A DNA stretch of 36,665 bases, from positions 1 through 36,665 of the forward strand of contig CALRFC010000001.1 of the NCBI GenBank assembly GCA_943356395.1, in the 5' to 3' direction. Below are positions 36,225 through 36,665 of this stretch, in pieces (position 1 is the first letter of the stretch; each line of letters begins with the position of its first letter). The notes under the pieces were generated by a model, which saw only the letters and a program-made list of their open reading frames with translations, had not been told where the DNA came from and made no database searches. Source of the DNA: Candidatus Nomurabacteria bacterium (GTDB lineage: Bacteria > Patescibacteriota > Minisyncoccia > Phycocordibacterales > UBA9973). A program made the position numbers and the translations under genes.

Positions 36225-36665
36225 ACGGCGTGCCTATTGAAGAATGAGCCAACGAGTTTATGCATATTGCGAGGCTAAGTCTTATAAACGGATGGAGCCG
36301 CAGGGAAACCAAGTGTTAATAGCGCGATTAAGTAGTATGCATAAGACCCGAAGCCAGGTGAGCTACCCATGAGCAGGTTGAAGTTTATCGAAAGATAGAT
36401 GGAGGACCGAACCGGTGAGCCGTTCAACACTCTCGGATGACTTGTGGGTTGGAGTGAAAAGCTTATCGAACCTGGTAATAGCTGGTTCTCTCCGAAATAG
36501 CTTTAGGGTTAGCGTCGCGTGTTCCTTTTGGGGGTAGAGCACTGGAAGATTTCGACAGGGAGCAATCTCGCGAAATCTATCAAACTCCGAATACCAGAAG
36601 TCAAAAACGCGGCAGTTAGACGGCGGGGGCGAAGCTCCGTTCGTCAAAAGGGAAACAGCCCAGAT

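Larger units (their letters stand above)
35462..36665 (+). rRNA. 23S ribosomal RNA gene, 5' portion (continues past the window)
   Basis: Conserved 23S blocks appear in order: GGTGGATGCC (35481-35490), GATGAAGGACGTGG, CCGAATGGGGAAAC, GGAGGAAAAGAAA, CTAGTAGCGGCGAGCGAA, GGCGCTGGAAAGCGCC, AAGGCTAAATAC, CCGATAGTGAACTAGTACC, GAGGGAAAGGTGAAAAGAACCCC, GAGCAGGTTGAAG, ATGGAGGACCGAACC, AATAGCTGGTTCTC and GGGGGTAGAGCACTG, covering about the first third of the E. coli molecule. The 5' end is set by alignment and is approximate. Three extra palindromic insertions interrupt variable helices. No 16S or tRNA gene precedes it within the window. Confidence 0.95.

Noticed and set aside
1..36665. CRISPR arrays, transposases, tRNA genes
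   Set aside because: No regular spacer-repeat array, no transposase-like protein and no tRNA T-loop consensus in a cloverleaf context was found by eye.

Overview
The window looks like a chromosomal segment of a Candidate Phyla Radiation (Patescibacteria, most likely Parcubacteria-type) bacterium. This is inferred from the combination of compact genes, almost no Shine-Dalgarno sequences, several start codons lying 6-9 bases after a -10 box (leaderless mRNAs), a bS18 without zinc cysteines, an EF-P with a TQQRKP loop instead of PGKG, and a 23S rRNA gene carrying extra palindromic insertions and not linked to a 16S gene. Taxonomy cannot be proven from this sequence alone.

Layout. 1-2,100 (+): the tail of a TatD-like nuclease, then rpsF-ssb-(four-helix-bundle gene)-rpsR behind a promoter with a structured leader and terminator. 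2,200-6,800 (-): efp, recA, a small membrane-anchored protein and ftsK, a translation/recombination/chromosome-segregation block. 7,000-7,830 (+): a winged-helix protein whose gene is peppered with an 8-base word. 8,500-13,530 (+): a secreted peptidoglycan-binding surface protein with a very long leader, a large O-antigen-ligase/TPR membrane protein and a transglutaminase-like membrane protein. 13,580-19,640 (+): GDP-L-fucose synthesis (gmd, fcl), an alpha-1,2-fucosyltransferase, a Wzy-like polymerase/ligase and a GT2, interrupted by one reverse-strand Nudix-like gene. 19,634-29,626 (-): a tightly packed nine-gene operon running from the Wzx-like flippase through glycosyltransferases, a DegT aminotransferase and sugar epimerases, including two unusual fusion enzymes. 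29,690-34,760 (+): a small membrane protein, a GIY-YIG nuclease gene, rplJ-rplL, a winged-helix/nucleotidyltransferase protein, a CmpX/MscS-type membrane protein and an aldose-epimerase-like protein. 35,462 to the end (+): the 5' portion of the 23S rRNA gene.

Together, 10.7-29.6 kb encodes a fucose-containing cell-surface glycan: GDP-fucose is made (gmd, fcl), transferred (two GT11 domains), elaborated by other transferases, flipped by Wzx and polymerised or ligated by two O-antigen-ligase-family proteins; the secreted surface protein at 8.5 kb is a plausible acceptor.

The most interesting signals are non-coding: (1) three related palindromic insertions inside the 23S gene, with a related hairpin just upstream; (2) a ~300 bp multi-hairpin element after rplL whose closing arm also pairs with the end of rplL; (3) two small genes (four-helix bundle and GIY-YIG) sitting beside ribosomal-protein genes and bracketed by inverted repeats; (4) a GC-rich palindromic element found in spacers and apparently in-frame inside two coding regions as PPA..RAG; (5) the AAGGACAT word array; (6) a family of intergenic quasi-palindromes made of AGCT/TAG words. 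No tRNA, CRISPR array or transposase was recognised. Family assignments rest on motifs read by eye, without database searches.
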